Shown: in pieces, positions 44,901-60,679 of the stretch | How the letters are laid out: every line of letters starts with the position of its first letter | Position numbering within the stretch: the first letter of the stretch is position 1 | NCBI GenBank assembly: GCA_963556255.1 | Contig: OY744605.1 | Coordinates: 10,360,826-10,424,825, forward strand | Reading direction: 5' to 3' | DNA from: Allolobophora icterica | Lineage: Eukaryota; Annelida; Clitellata; Crassiclitellata; Lumbricidae | Length of the DNA: 64,000 nucleotides | Made by a program: the position numbers and the translations under genes | The notes under the pieces: model-generated | Seen by the model: the letters and a program-made list of their open reading frames with translations, nothing else | Database searches by the model: none | What the model was told of the DNA's origin: nothing

Positions 44901-46892
44901 CGGAAGAATCCGACGTTTTTGGACACGAGGCCAGCGCATCCTTGGACTTGCGTTTACTTCCAAGCTCGCGCCGGTCCCTATGATGCAGTTGTATGAAAGA
45001 GGCATGTCTGAGCAAGCATCTTGCCTAGTACCCTACATGGAATCCGCTCGAAACAGCATCCTTTGTTTTTCAAATCCAGGATATTAATCGAATAGATCAA
45101 ATAAAACATTCCTACCTTAAGGTACGGCGAATGCTCAGGTTCAGGAATATACACACAGTCGGCATAGGGGTAATCATCTTCACCGTATTGTGTGGGATAA
45201 ATACAGGGGTCACCGTCATTCCTCAAATCTTCCTCCTCGACGTTGACTAAGAATGAAACAAACATCATGCAGAATGGTTTTACTTGCCTTATGCCTAACA
45301 ATGAAATAACCAACCAAAAGACAGTGCATTGCATTCCATCAGAGCTATCTCGAATTAAGCTTGCATAAATTTCATAACCGCAATCATCACCAGCAACATT
45401 GATTTTTTAGTATCAAATATGCGGTTTTTAACCATAAATAATTTTATTGTGCTCAATTATTATGCCTACTACAGCCAACGTTGGTTCGTAAATAAAAAAA
45501 GAAATAAAACATAATCCCCTACTGATTAAATAAATGGGTTGCCCGTCCTCAAAGATCAACCAACTAATCGATCAGTTATTCAGCCGATTTGAAAATATTA
45601 GAGTAGTATAATCCAATTTGACTGTATCTGCCAGATTGGGTTCCGCTAATTGCAAGTACTTGCTGTTATTCTAAAATTGATTCTGTAAAAAATTAGTTTT
45701 GAAAGATTTTAGCTCAGCAACCGACAAAACTCCAAGTGAAAGTTTGAGACTTACCTTTTATTTTTCCAATTAGATTGCCGGAACTATACGAGAGAAGGTC
45801 ATCAATATTAGCTGCCACGAGTTCTGTGAATGGCAAGTTTTCCTGGGTTTTAAACTTCTTGTACATTTTATCGTACTTTGCCTGCAAGTCTTGTGCTCTT
45901 GATACCAGCATTGTTCCGGTTGAACTTAAGTCAGAGATTGAATCTAGTTCTTGTAACTCTCGCGCCATTATCAAAAAGTTTTCCATCTCACTTAGGCAAA
46001 TTTCAGCTTCTGTTTTCTCCGCTGAAAATGTTTTCTGTCTTCTTTCTTTCACAATGTTGAGGTATTCAAGCAATCGCTTTTCATGCTGATCTACCAGTCC
46101 TTTTAATTCAGCGCTTCGCTTATGAATTTCGGATTCCGTTTTAGCGATGCTATGAAGTAACGACTTTGGCAGTTCTTGGTTTAAAACAACACTCATCTCG
46201 TCTGATAGAAGTATGACATTAGCCACAGCTCCTTCCAATTGCTTCTTGACTGTATCTGCTCTTTGCTTGACATCTTCAGATTTGTGATCTGAATGGTTTT
46301 CTTGAAAACACACCTCGCAGACTGGTACGGAACAGTCTAGGCAGTATACAACCAATGGTTTTTTCGGATGCATATCACATGCTTTAGACGTAATCGTGGC
46401 CAATGTGGACTCATGCAATCTTTCTAGATTAATGATTTCATGATGTTTGGTGATCTTATTTCTTTTGTGGTGATACGCGCATTCTTTACACATGCTCTGG
46501 TGGCATTCTATGCAGTGTTTTTCGGCAGCTGGTATTGCATCATTAGGATTGTCCAAGTTTTCTCGACACACATCACAGCTTGCCTGTTTCGACGCCCAAT
46601 CTGGCGTTTGAACTAGCTCTATTAATTTTTCCACAAGGATATTTTGCTGTAAGTCTTTAACACCATCTACAGGGATTTTCCATTCCCGTCGACATATGGG
46701 ACAAGAAATCTTGCCTCCTTCCTTTTTGTCCGCTACATAAGATGTCAAACACTGCAGACAAAACGTGTGACTACAAGGCAGCGTTCTTGGGGACTTAACT
46801 GTCTGCGTACTACAGATGCAGCACTCTGTCATTTCATCGAATTTTTTCAGCTGCGCTCTGAAACGCGTTCTTTTGAGTTTTGTATACGCCAT
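40118..46892 (-). CDS. Copy B: TRIM-propeller paralog lacking the pseudokinase, 749 aa
   Basis: Exons: 46892-45755, 45246-45116, 42120-42015, 40992-40118 (2250 nt, all phases matching). RING, two B-boxes, coiled coil and the tyrosine/acidic exon are as in copy A, then a diverged proline-rich exon is followed directly by the propeller exon. No kinase exon is recognisable between 42015 and 40992. Because the proline-rich exon ends in phase 1 and the propeller starts in phase 1, the frame survives without the cassette. The propeller ends at TAG after VKSTE, so the acidic tyrosine tail of A and C is lost. If expressed, it would keep ligase-type and propeller modules without the pseudokinase. A non-functional copy is possible, but the four exons are otherwise open. 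Confidence 0.7.
41438..41476 (+). repeat. Remnant of the shared intronic SINE in copy B
   Basis: CTGTCGTATGGCC followed by CACACCTCTGAA matches the SINE tails at 53440-53472 and 21025-21053, at the equivalent place 5' of the propeller exon. The rest of the SINE is missing. Confidence 0.5.
41751..41940. repeat. (TTTTTA)n, (TTA)n and (GTC)n tracts in copy B intron
   Basis: Hexanucleotide TTTTTA repeats interrupted by TTA, then about twelve GTC units. They occupy the interval where copies A and C have kinase exons. Confidence 0.95.
42015..42120 (-). CDS. Copy B exon 3: proline-rich linker, diverged
   Basis: 106 nt, phase 0 in and phase 1 out, acceptor TTTTAG|CTG and donor AAAG|GTAC. Encodes HKRPRPPPKFSQM. 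Position, phase and flanking TTTCTAGATAAAGTACC match copy A, but tyrosines are lost. Confidence 0.6.
42175..42285. repeat. AACAAC / AAAGACAATG repeats
   Basis: Degenerate tandem repeat of AACAACAAAGACAATG type next to copy B exon 3, on the intron side. Confidence 0.85.
42286..42835. other. Copy B intron 2, no exon seen
   Basis: AT-rich intronic sequence with a short poly-C/poly-G run at 42366-42377. Nothing else recognised. Confidence 0.4.
42836..43060 (-). mobile_element. LINE reverse-transcriptase C-terminal fragment in copy B intron
   Basis: The reverse strand encodes LGERAFWNSLPVSVRSVKSFRSQLKTYLFQIA, the end of CR1-type ORF2, in a frame offset from the longest open frame. A TTGATGCC-type tail as at 15790 follows. 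Confidence 0.7.
43075..43210 (-). mobile_element. LINE 3' tail with TGACACT repeats
   Basis: The reverse strand ends AATAAACAAGTGTCAAGTGTCAAGTGTC, a polyadenylation-like signal running into tandem repeats, as at 3972-4200. GGGGTCAAATGACCCC inside is a perfect palindrome. Confidence 0.5.
43211..44176. other. Copy B intron 2 continued, no exon seen
   Basis: AT-rich sequence without recognisable coding or repeat families. Confidence 0.4.
44185..44480. mobile_element. hAT MITE, 296 bp, duplication AGTATATT
   Basis: Ends CAGGGGC and, reverse complemented, CAGGGCT. GGACGCAC and GTGCGTCC subterminal motifs occur on the two sides. Exact 8-bp flanks AGTATATT at 44177-44184 and 44481-44488. Located in copy B intron 2. 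Confidence 0.88.
45116..45246 (-). CDS. Copy B exon 2: tyrosine/acidic motif exon
   Basis: 131 nt with the same phases as in copy A. Encodes GEDDYPYADCVYIPEP. The core Y-x-D-C-V-Y-I-P-E is conserved, while flanking residues differ. Confidence 0.8.
45755..46892 (-). CDS. Copy B exon 1: RING, B-boxes, coiled coil
   Basis: Starts MAYTKL. The RING has one extra residue (CCICSTQ) relative to copy A but keeps all zinc ligands (CSHTFC, CLQC, CPIC). B-boxes CDVC and CDMH are intact. Ends in phase 1 at AAAAG|GTAAGT. Confidence 0.9.
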
Positions 46893-47061
46893 TGCATTTA
46901 TAATTAGAAGACCTATACGAATACACAAAGTTTTAATATATTGTATAAAGTTTACGAAATTCTTATTTTGTTTTATTTCGTTAGAACCTCATAAATGCTG
47001 AGGTTCGATTTGTAGGACTAAAAGAAACGGTGCACTACCTAGCTCCAACCATCCCTACCCA

Positions 47062-47160
47062 TGGTCAACATTTTCACGATACGTTACGCTATTAAACACT
47101 TGCAGGTTGTTGCCTATTGATTTCAACGCATATCGCACGGAGCATAAGTCCATAGCTAAT
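47062..47160 (-). other. Upstream block of copy B conserved with copy A
   Basis: Counterpart of 31040-31150. It lies only about 170 bases upstream of the copy B start codon because the LINE present in copy A is absent here. It may be leader or an upstream exon. Confidence 0.35.
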
Positions 47161-48840
47161 AAAACCGCCACACAATATATCTCCCTTTACTGCAGATTTC
47201 TAATTAAGAATTCTTCAGTGATACATGGGAAAAGTGCCAATATTTTGCTTGCGATGCATCCGAGCAGCTTTTAAAAGCGTCTGACCACGGGTTGGTGATG
47301 GCTGCAGCTAACTTCGAGTCTTTAAAGCGTTTTTACGTGTAGGCGAACACTACAGTGTCGAAAGTGTCGAGAAAGATAGGCCTAAGCGTAACTTTTTCCA
47401 GCAAACTGAAAATTATAGAGATTGAATCGCTAGCTCGAAGTTAGTCAGGTGATTAACCCAATGTTATTTAATAATCATCGGTAGGCCTACAAGTAGTTCG
47501 CCCGAACTGAGTCCAATCTGACTTTCACATACAGATGGGACTATCTAACTGTCCTGTGTCCGAGAGTGGGACTGAGAGTAGGCGCCTATTTCCCAGTAAT
47601 GAATGAATACCAAGATCACGGACAGCTAGACACGGAGCCAGCGTATCGCAGGACTTATGGCCGATATCAAATTCTACTGCTTGGTAACATAGGAACGTAC
47701 GGACAAACAATTTTACCAGAGTCGTTAGACGTATTCGAACCTGCAACTGCATAATCATTGACTAAGCACGTTACCTGTGTGTCGCACATATAATTATGTG
47801 AAAATTTATATAAAATGTGCAATCTAAATTGTAAGAATTCCGCCTACCATCTTGTGATGTTGCGAACGTGTAAGTGTGCGCGTCGATTCGAAAACGAAGG
47901 TTGAAGGCTCATCCAGGTTCACCCTGCATTGATTGAACACTGGGGTATAGTTAACTTGACTAACTTGTCTTCGCTTGACTAGTCCTCTGAAAGACACTTT
48001 GGCGTTGCAAAAGTGGCTTTTATAGGACTAGTCAAGCGTTGACAAGTAGTAAATGATAAGCCGGCTGACAACCATTCGCGATAAGCAAACCACACACATA
48101 TTCCAGATATTTTTGGTGACATATGTGACGGGGTGTAACAAAAGGTTTTGGCGTCTTCGTTTTCCGTTAGCGTAAATCATTGAGAAACTATTCTCTTGCG
48201 AACTTCTACCACTGTTTAATTTATTGTTGCGCCATGGATATAATATATCTGTGGTAAATGTTCGGTGCTTGGAGTTTCGCACATGTCGCCGGCCATGTCG
48301 ATTGTTATTCCGCCTCAAGATATGTGTCATTTCGGCGGAATACTTTGTCTCAGTGCAGAATTGCACAGTAATTTCTAACACTGGGTTTAACCATTGTGGT
48401 GTTTTGCTTACCGGATATTTTACGGCTTCATGGTGTTTTGTTCGTATGTCATCTTGGCCTTCTTGCCTGCATAGGAAGAAAGGACCATCCTTATCTGTGA
48501 GGCCAATTCTGGGTTGTATACGGTGCGTGTAAGCCATCTGCAGCCGGTAAATTTTCGGCTCGGTGGAGGAGCAGGTCGGGTCTTTGGAGCGAATTCGGCC
48601 GTTAGTAACTGGAGGCGCTTCACCTCCCTGTTGTTACTACTGTTCGCCGATATAAAGCAACTTATCACCTCAACCTCTTTGTAATTAATTTGTTATTAAT
48701 AATGAATATTGTCCATTTGATTTGATTTTTCCATCTTGGCGATCTTGCTCTTTTCCGGATACATATTCGAGTCCCATCTTCGCTTCTTCGTCCTTGAGTT
48801 AGTACTTTCACGACGCTACACCTACTGCCAGGCAGGACAA
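47161..48840. other. Region between copies C and B, no gene assigned
   Basis: The left half matches the copy A upstream flank. Open frames at 48028-48537 overlap on both strands and resemble no domain I know. The CpG-richer segment at 48240-48620 may derive from a mobile element. Confidence 0.4.
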
Positions 48841-48847
48841 TATCATC

Positions 48848-49053
48848 CAGGGCTGTAGTAGTGGTAAAATTAGAGGTGAGTACACGCTACCGGTAGTTTT
48901 CCGAAAGAAATTGGAGGTGAGTATACGCAATTGGTTGGTTTTCCGAAGCAATTTAGAAGGTGAGTACAAGTATTTTTTGAGGTGAGTATACGGTCTCTAG
49001 AGGTGAGTACACGCTGTGTACCCGCGTATAGGCTACACTCAACTACAGCCCCG
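48848..49053. mobile_element. hAT MITE carrying five splice-donor-like repeats, 206 bp
   Basis: Ends CAGGGCTGTAGTAGTG and, reverse complemented, CGGGGCTGTAGTTGAG. Exact 8-bp flanks ATATCATC at 48840-48847 and 49054-49061. Inside, GGTGAGTACACG or close variants occur at 48875, 48916, 48959, 48981 and 49002 on the plus strand. Confidence 0.85.
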
Positions 49054-49061
49054 ATATCATC

Positions 49062-50178
49062 CTCAAAGTCCTGTCGTACGGCGTGGGTTATGATCAACAT
49101 TCCGCCATATGTGGCGGCTATACGTCGTTAAAAGTTTAAACTTTTCAGAAATACCGAAGCACAACAAGAAAATCTCTTTGTGTCACAAAAGTCATATTTA
49201 TGGCGCTACTTCATCGCTTAAAACTGATTATAGCAAACGTTCCCGTTCACTGTCGTAAGCTCTCTGAGTCTGACTGCGAAGCTATAGTGCCAATGCTATC
49301 TCAGGTAGAACATTCCGACAACGTCAAAGTTATATGAGGAAACATTTTACATTTTCAGAAACAACTTCTACGTCGCAACTTAAAACAAGCACTCCATTCT
49401 CTGTCATGAAGTTTAGAAACAGCCAACAGTAGGCTAACTCCTACAGTAGTGCAGCTTAGTAGGACACAATTTTAGTCGAGTTTATATTTTGATTTCTTTT
49501 CTCTAACTATCTTACTTCCTGCTTTTCTTTACTCTTATTTTTTGTCTTTTGTAATTGGCGCCACGGAAGCCATTAGATTAGTAAAGAAAAGGCTGTCCCG
49601 TATTTTAAATGTAGAGAAACATTTGCGATGAACCTCAAATAAGTTTTTGGTCCACCAATATAACTGATGAAAAGGTCGTAAATCGAACTTGAGTGTAGTT
49701 ATAATCTGCAATGATCTTCTTCTTCTTTGCCTTTAGGCTGGGATTAGTCCCTAATCTGAAATCATCTGCACATATGAAATCCATTATTTGAATACGACAA
49801 CATAGTTTTTGAGCTCGTATGGGTTGAAGTAGGGCCTACAATTGCCCTCAGATAATAAACCAGCTAAACACGAAATGAGAAGTACCTTTCAACACTCTCA
49901 GAAATATTATTTATTTTGTTTCTAATCCAACTGAAAGACCATATAAAGTTACTCTCATGCGTGTTACTGAAGTATTGCCCAAGAACAGCCCGCAGTGATT
50001 ATTCTTTTATTAAATTCTCTAGCGTCGTGCATTCACGACTGGTAGAAGCATACAATAATATCGTACTCAAAAGTTGCCAAACAGAATAAGTATGTTTATC
50101 AAATTTCTGGTCTTAGACGTCAAATGCATGGTCAATAAATTAAATAGCTTAACGCTACACTCAGTGACATAATAATTA
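49062..50178. other. No recognised gene
   Basis: Includes the rest of the flank shared with copy A (up to about 49680). Otherwise AT-rich, with nothing to name. Confidence 0.4.
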
Positions 50179-50522
50179 TGTGACCGGCTGGGAGAAAAAC
50201 ATGGACAATGATTTTTTATGGTAAAAATTATTATTTTTTCAGCCTGTACTTCCAAATCATGATATCAGATTTGATATTTGTACTAATTTGTTTAAAAAAA
50301 AATTAAATAATTAAATGTTGCGTATTGAAGCATGATAAATTTTACGGTAAATTTCTCGAAATTTACACATTTCATTATTTTTCCTCAAAAGGGCATATCT
50401 GTGGAATGGTGCAAGATATCTGCATGAAATTTTCACTGTTTGATGTTGTTTTTAAACATGAACATAGAAATGGTAAAATGTCAATACCACACATGTGTTA
50501 CTTTTTCTTCCAGCCGGTCACA
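50179..50522. mobile_element. MITE with TA duplication, 344 bp
   Basis: Ends TGTGACCGGCTGGGAGAAAAA and, reverse complemented, TGTGACCGGCTGGAAGAAAAA, one difference in 21. TA flanks both ends (50177-50178 and 50523-50524), which suggests a Tc1/mariner-type origin. Non-coding. Confidence 0.85.
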
Positions 50523-50524
50523 TA

Positions 50525-51540
50525 TAATGCAGTCGTTAAAATTCAAAAATAATTACAAATAAGATTATGTGAGTTCGCTTAGATGCAATGTACAACAAAA
50601 CACGGTTTTCTAATTTTAAATACTATTTAGTTTCGACGGTTTCGATTCCTGGCCTCTCAAATCTTTGAAAAAAGTGTTTTGTTTCTGGGGCTCAACATCA
50701 GACCGATCCGGGAGACCTTACGACCACCGAAAACCCAAGTCGTTACAGGGATCGTTGTTCTAGAGTCTAGACCCTCTCGGTTGTCTCCATGCAGGTACAG
50801 ACTCATCGAAGCGCAAATGGAAGGAGCAGATACGAATGTAACCAGACTGATGGCAAACAGAAAAGAAGTTTAGTAATCGTTGTCAAAGACCATCAATGTG
50901 ATTCTGAAACACTATCGTATAACTTACCACAACAACATGGTTGCTCGAACACCAGTGCATATTATTTTATCAGCGTTCGAGATTCAATATTGTCACGCTG
51001 CTGTTGTGAGTGAAACAATAGAAGAGTTCATTGTTGAACAAGTTTATGAGGCTAATACCGCCACTTGCAAACCTCAGACTACAGGTCGCTTTAGCCAATG
51101 GGAGTCGACACTGGAGAGGAGTCTACGTTCTCACACGAGATATGCCTGGAACGCCTAGCGAGTCAGATGTAGATGAGAAATGTCAACGTTCACTGTACAA
51201 GCACACTAACGAAACCCTATCGATTTTAACTGTCATTTAACTAAATTGCCTATTCGCCTAATAAAGCAAGAATGAATAGATGCTCCAGTGAGCATCGTGA
51301 AGATGGTCCCCAAACAGCCATTTAGTCTCCATAAATGTCATAATCTCATTACGCAAGGGCCACAAGAAAAGGTTGACAACTATTTTTTAGTCTGAACTCA
51401 ACCAGTTTGTTGTTCGCCACACTTTGTTGGCCGTGGGTAATACGTAGCTTCTTGTCTCCTCCCATGCAATTTTTCGAGCATGGAAGAATCTCTGTTGGAT
51501 TGGTCTTCAACATATCTGTACTGTACATTGTAGCTTTATT
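50525..51540. other. No recognised gene
   Basis: Several overlapping 60-90-codon plus-strand frames at 50679-51240 change frame repeatedly and carry no recognisable domain. A decayed exon or element is possible. Confidence 0.35.
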
Positions 51541-51980
51541 TACGTCGCACTGTTTTGGATTTAACTTGAGAGCAAATCATGTTCCAAACAGCAGCACAAG
51601 TTGAAAACGTATACGAAAGGATATGCTGTAGCTGCTCCAGTTAGAATCTAAATCTAAATGTTGTTGGCTAGGCCAAGTGAAAATGATCTAAGTTATGTTA
51701 AGACATCTAAAAACAATAAATTAGAAACATGTGATATATTATGCAACACCGAACACTAATTAAGATAAGTTCACTATTCGCGGGAAGTAAAGACTCTTTA
51801 AAAATGCATTTGTCACTAGTATAGGCTAATTGGAATTCCTTCACTTAGGAATGTCTTCACCTAGTTAGTAATCCAGTTCACGATATTCATATGCACTGAA
51901 GGTGCTCCAATGCTGAACAAAGCATTTTAAATCTCAAAAGAATGTGCGTGGTGGCATCGAAAACTTATGATGCTTTAGTT

Positions 51981-58537
<6,557 letters not shown>

Positions 58538-58639
58538 CTGAAATGCAGTAGATAAAATTTCAAATTGTAAGACGGAAAAACAGTAGGATACAACAACTGC
58601 AACAGTAACAGCAAGAAGGCTTTTTAAACATTCTTAACC

Positions 58640-59390
58640 TTGTGGTATACTTTCTATCTCGGATCCCTCTCACGTGCACCTATTATGCTCTCCAATTTGC
58701 TGCGAGTCATGATTTTCTATTATAAGTTTCTGATCACCCCGAACTCAATGTTACATTTTTCCAAATTAAAACAAATCCTTCCGAAACCACCTCGATGGAT
58801 TTTGCCTGGTATAAACCAATCAACCGTATGAGAATATCATAATTAAAACTCTCTTTTAATTCTCTCGACTGTCTCCCTTGGTGGACTCTGAAGAAATGCG
58901 GTGTTTTTTTTCACGAATCAATGATGAACGTGTTAGAGCGACATCAATTTATTGCCCTCAGTTGTGTTTCCCGGACGTCGACTGCAAATTCTCATTGGTG
59001 TTCTCTGCCGCCTATGCTTAAGGATGTGCCCTTCAATTTGAGGAATACATAATGCAGTATTTTGTTATGAATCTAGGCCCATATTAAAGATTTACTTTAT
59101 TAAATCCTAATATACCTAATAACGAAATTTTCAATTCATTCATTCACATTGACTATCTCTTACACGTGTATAGTCTTGCCTTCTTGCCTATTCTATCACT
59201 ACTATGGCTATAGCTGAATTTTATTTGCTCATTTCGACCTGTGAGTTACTTTACTATGGTAATGCGTGGCTGTTGAGTAACATTCACAATATTCGTTTTC
59301 GAAGTGTTCTTTTCAGTTCAACGCAACAACTCAACTTTTCACATCAATTTGTCTTTTTAAGCTAGCTCAACATAAATCTACCCTGTTTGT
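58640..59390. other. Copy C upstream intron, matches copy A intron
   Basis: Parallels copy A 25520-26160 (CTTAACCTTGTGGTATA, TCTCGGATCCCT, TAAGCTAGCTCA-CATAAATCTAC). The match stops at about 59390, where mobile DNA begins. Confidence 0.6.
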
Positions 59391-59392
59391 CA

Positions 59393-59935
59393 GCGGCGTA
59401 GCCAGGAAATTTTGCGCCCAAGACGAACTATGGAATTGGCGCCACTCCCTGTTTTATTTATTTCATACTAGCTGGTTTACCCGGCGTTGCCCGGGGTTAT
59501 AAGTTTCAATCCCTGTAGCGAATAAGCTGGTGAACCCGGCGTTGCCCGGGTTAGGGGAAATACTGAGAACGGAAACAAAACGCAACAAATGAATAATAGT
59601 TCAGTGAAGGTTTCGAGTAAAAAGCTCCAAAGCTGTAGAAATGCATCGCGGTCAAACAACACACAGAATCTTCTCGGGCGGCGCCATCTGGCGAATGAAA
59701 ATAGGTCGACTCGAATTTGTAAAAAGTGGGGGTTTGGGAGAGGTTTTGGCCCGGAAGACCATGGAAGTGGTGAAAACGGGGGACGCGAAGCCTCACACTG
59801 GGTGTGTAATGCCCACTCCGAGACCGTAGTGAAGGTTTGGAGTGAAAAGGTCCAAAGCTGTAGAAATGCATCGCAGTCAAAGATCGCTGTTACAGACAGA
59901 CAGATTCTTGTCTTTATTTATATAGATTTTCCAAA
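59393..59935. repeat. Interspersed repeat with ACCCGGCGTTGCCCGGG motifs
   Basis: Two GGTTTACCCGGC/GAACCCGGC + GTTGCCCGGG heads (59472-59550) are followed by two copies of a GTGAAGGTTT...CCAAAGCTGTAGAAATGCATCGC unit (59606-59650 and 59830-59875), then ACAGACAGACAGATTCTTG and a TATATAG tail. The ACTAGCT head and GACAGACAGAC tail resemble those of the 289-739 element. Family uncertain. Confidence 0.55.
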
Positions 59936-59989
59936 TACATCGAATGGACATTTTAATTTTATTGAAAAAAGATTTTAAAAATGCAGACT

Positions 59990-60185
59990 AATAATAATAA
60001 AATAATATTTATAATAAGGTTAATACTATTAATATAATAATAATGATGATGATAATAATAATAATAATAATAATAATAATAGTAATAATAATATTATATA
60101 GTTTCTTAGAGCCTGAGGGATCCTTGGTACCTCGGGCGACAAAAAAAAAAATAATAATAATAATAATAATAAAAATTATAATAAT
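59990..60185. repeat. (AAT)n-rich tract
   Basis: AAT/ATA trinucleotide runs flank a short segment with GCCTGAGGGATCC. Confidence 0.9.
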
Positions 60186-60254
60186 CTGGCATTTGTAGCG
60201 CGCCAAACAAGATAAGAAATTGGGCGAAAGCGCGTAACATTCACTCATACTTTT

Positions 60255-60675
60255 ATTCATTCATTGATTTCTATAGCGCCTCTTCAAGAGAACTACTCAG
60301 AGGCGCGTAACAGTAGAAAGTCTAATCATAGTACATTTTAAAAAGATAAGTTTTAAGGTTAGTTTTGAAAATCAATGGTGTTGAGGATTTACGAATATAA
60401 TCCGGCAGTTTGTTTCATGCAGCTAGCGCAAATGCTCGATTTCCAGATTTCCTGAATGAACGAGTGACGGCAAAATCACCTAGGGAGGATGATCGTAGTC
60501 CTCGTCTGGATTGAAAAGAAGAACATGGTGTGATTAGTGAAGAAACATTTGAGGGAGATGAGTTTGTAATACCCGATACATTAGGAGGCAGATTTTGAAA
60601 TTAATGCGAGCTTGTATGGGGAGCCAATGTAGCTCGCGAAAAGCCGGAGTGAAGTAATCGAAGGGAGTAAGTTTT
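60255..60675. repeat. TATAGCGCC-type interspersed repeat
   Basis: ATTTCTATAGCGCCTCTTCAA at the start matches the tail of the SINE at 36250. The body contains GAGCTTGTATGGGGAGCCAATG-like sequence. It is a dispersed family with no intact coding, probably a LINE/SINE-derived tail in reverse orientation. Confidence 0.5.
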
Positions 60676-60679
60676 TACT

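Noticed and set aside
48028..48537. 169-codon minus-strand frame as a gene
   Set aside because: It overlaps a similar-length plus-strand frame, has no recognisable domain and lies in a region with mobile-element character.
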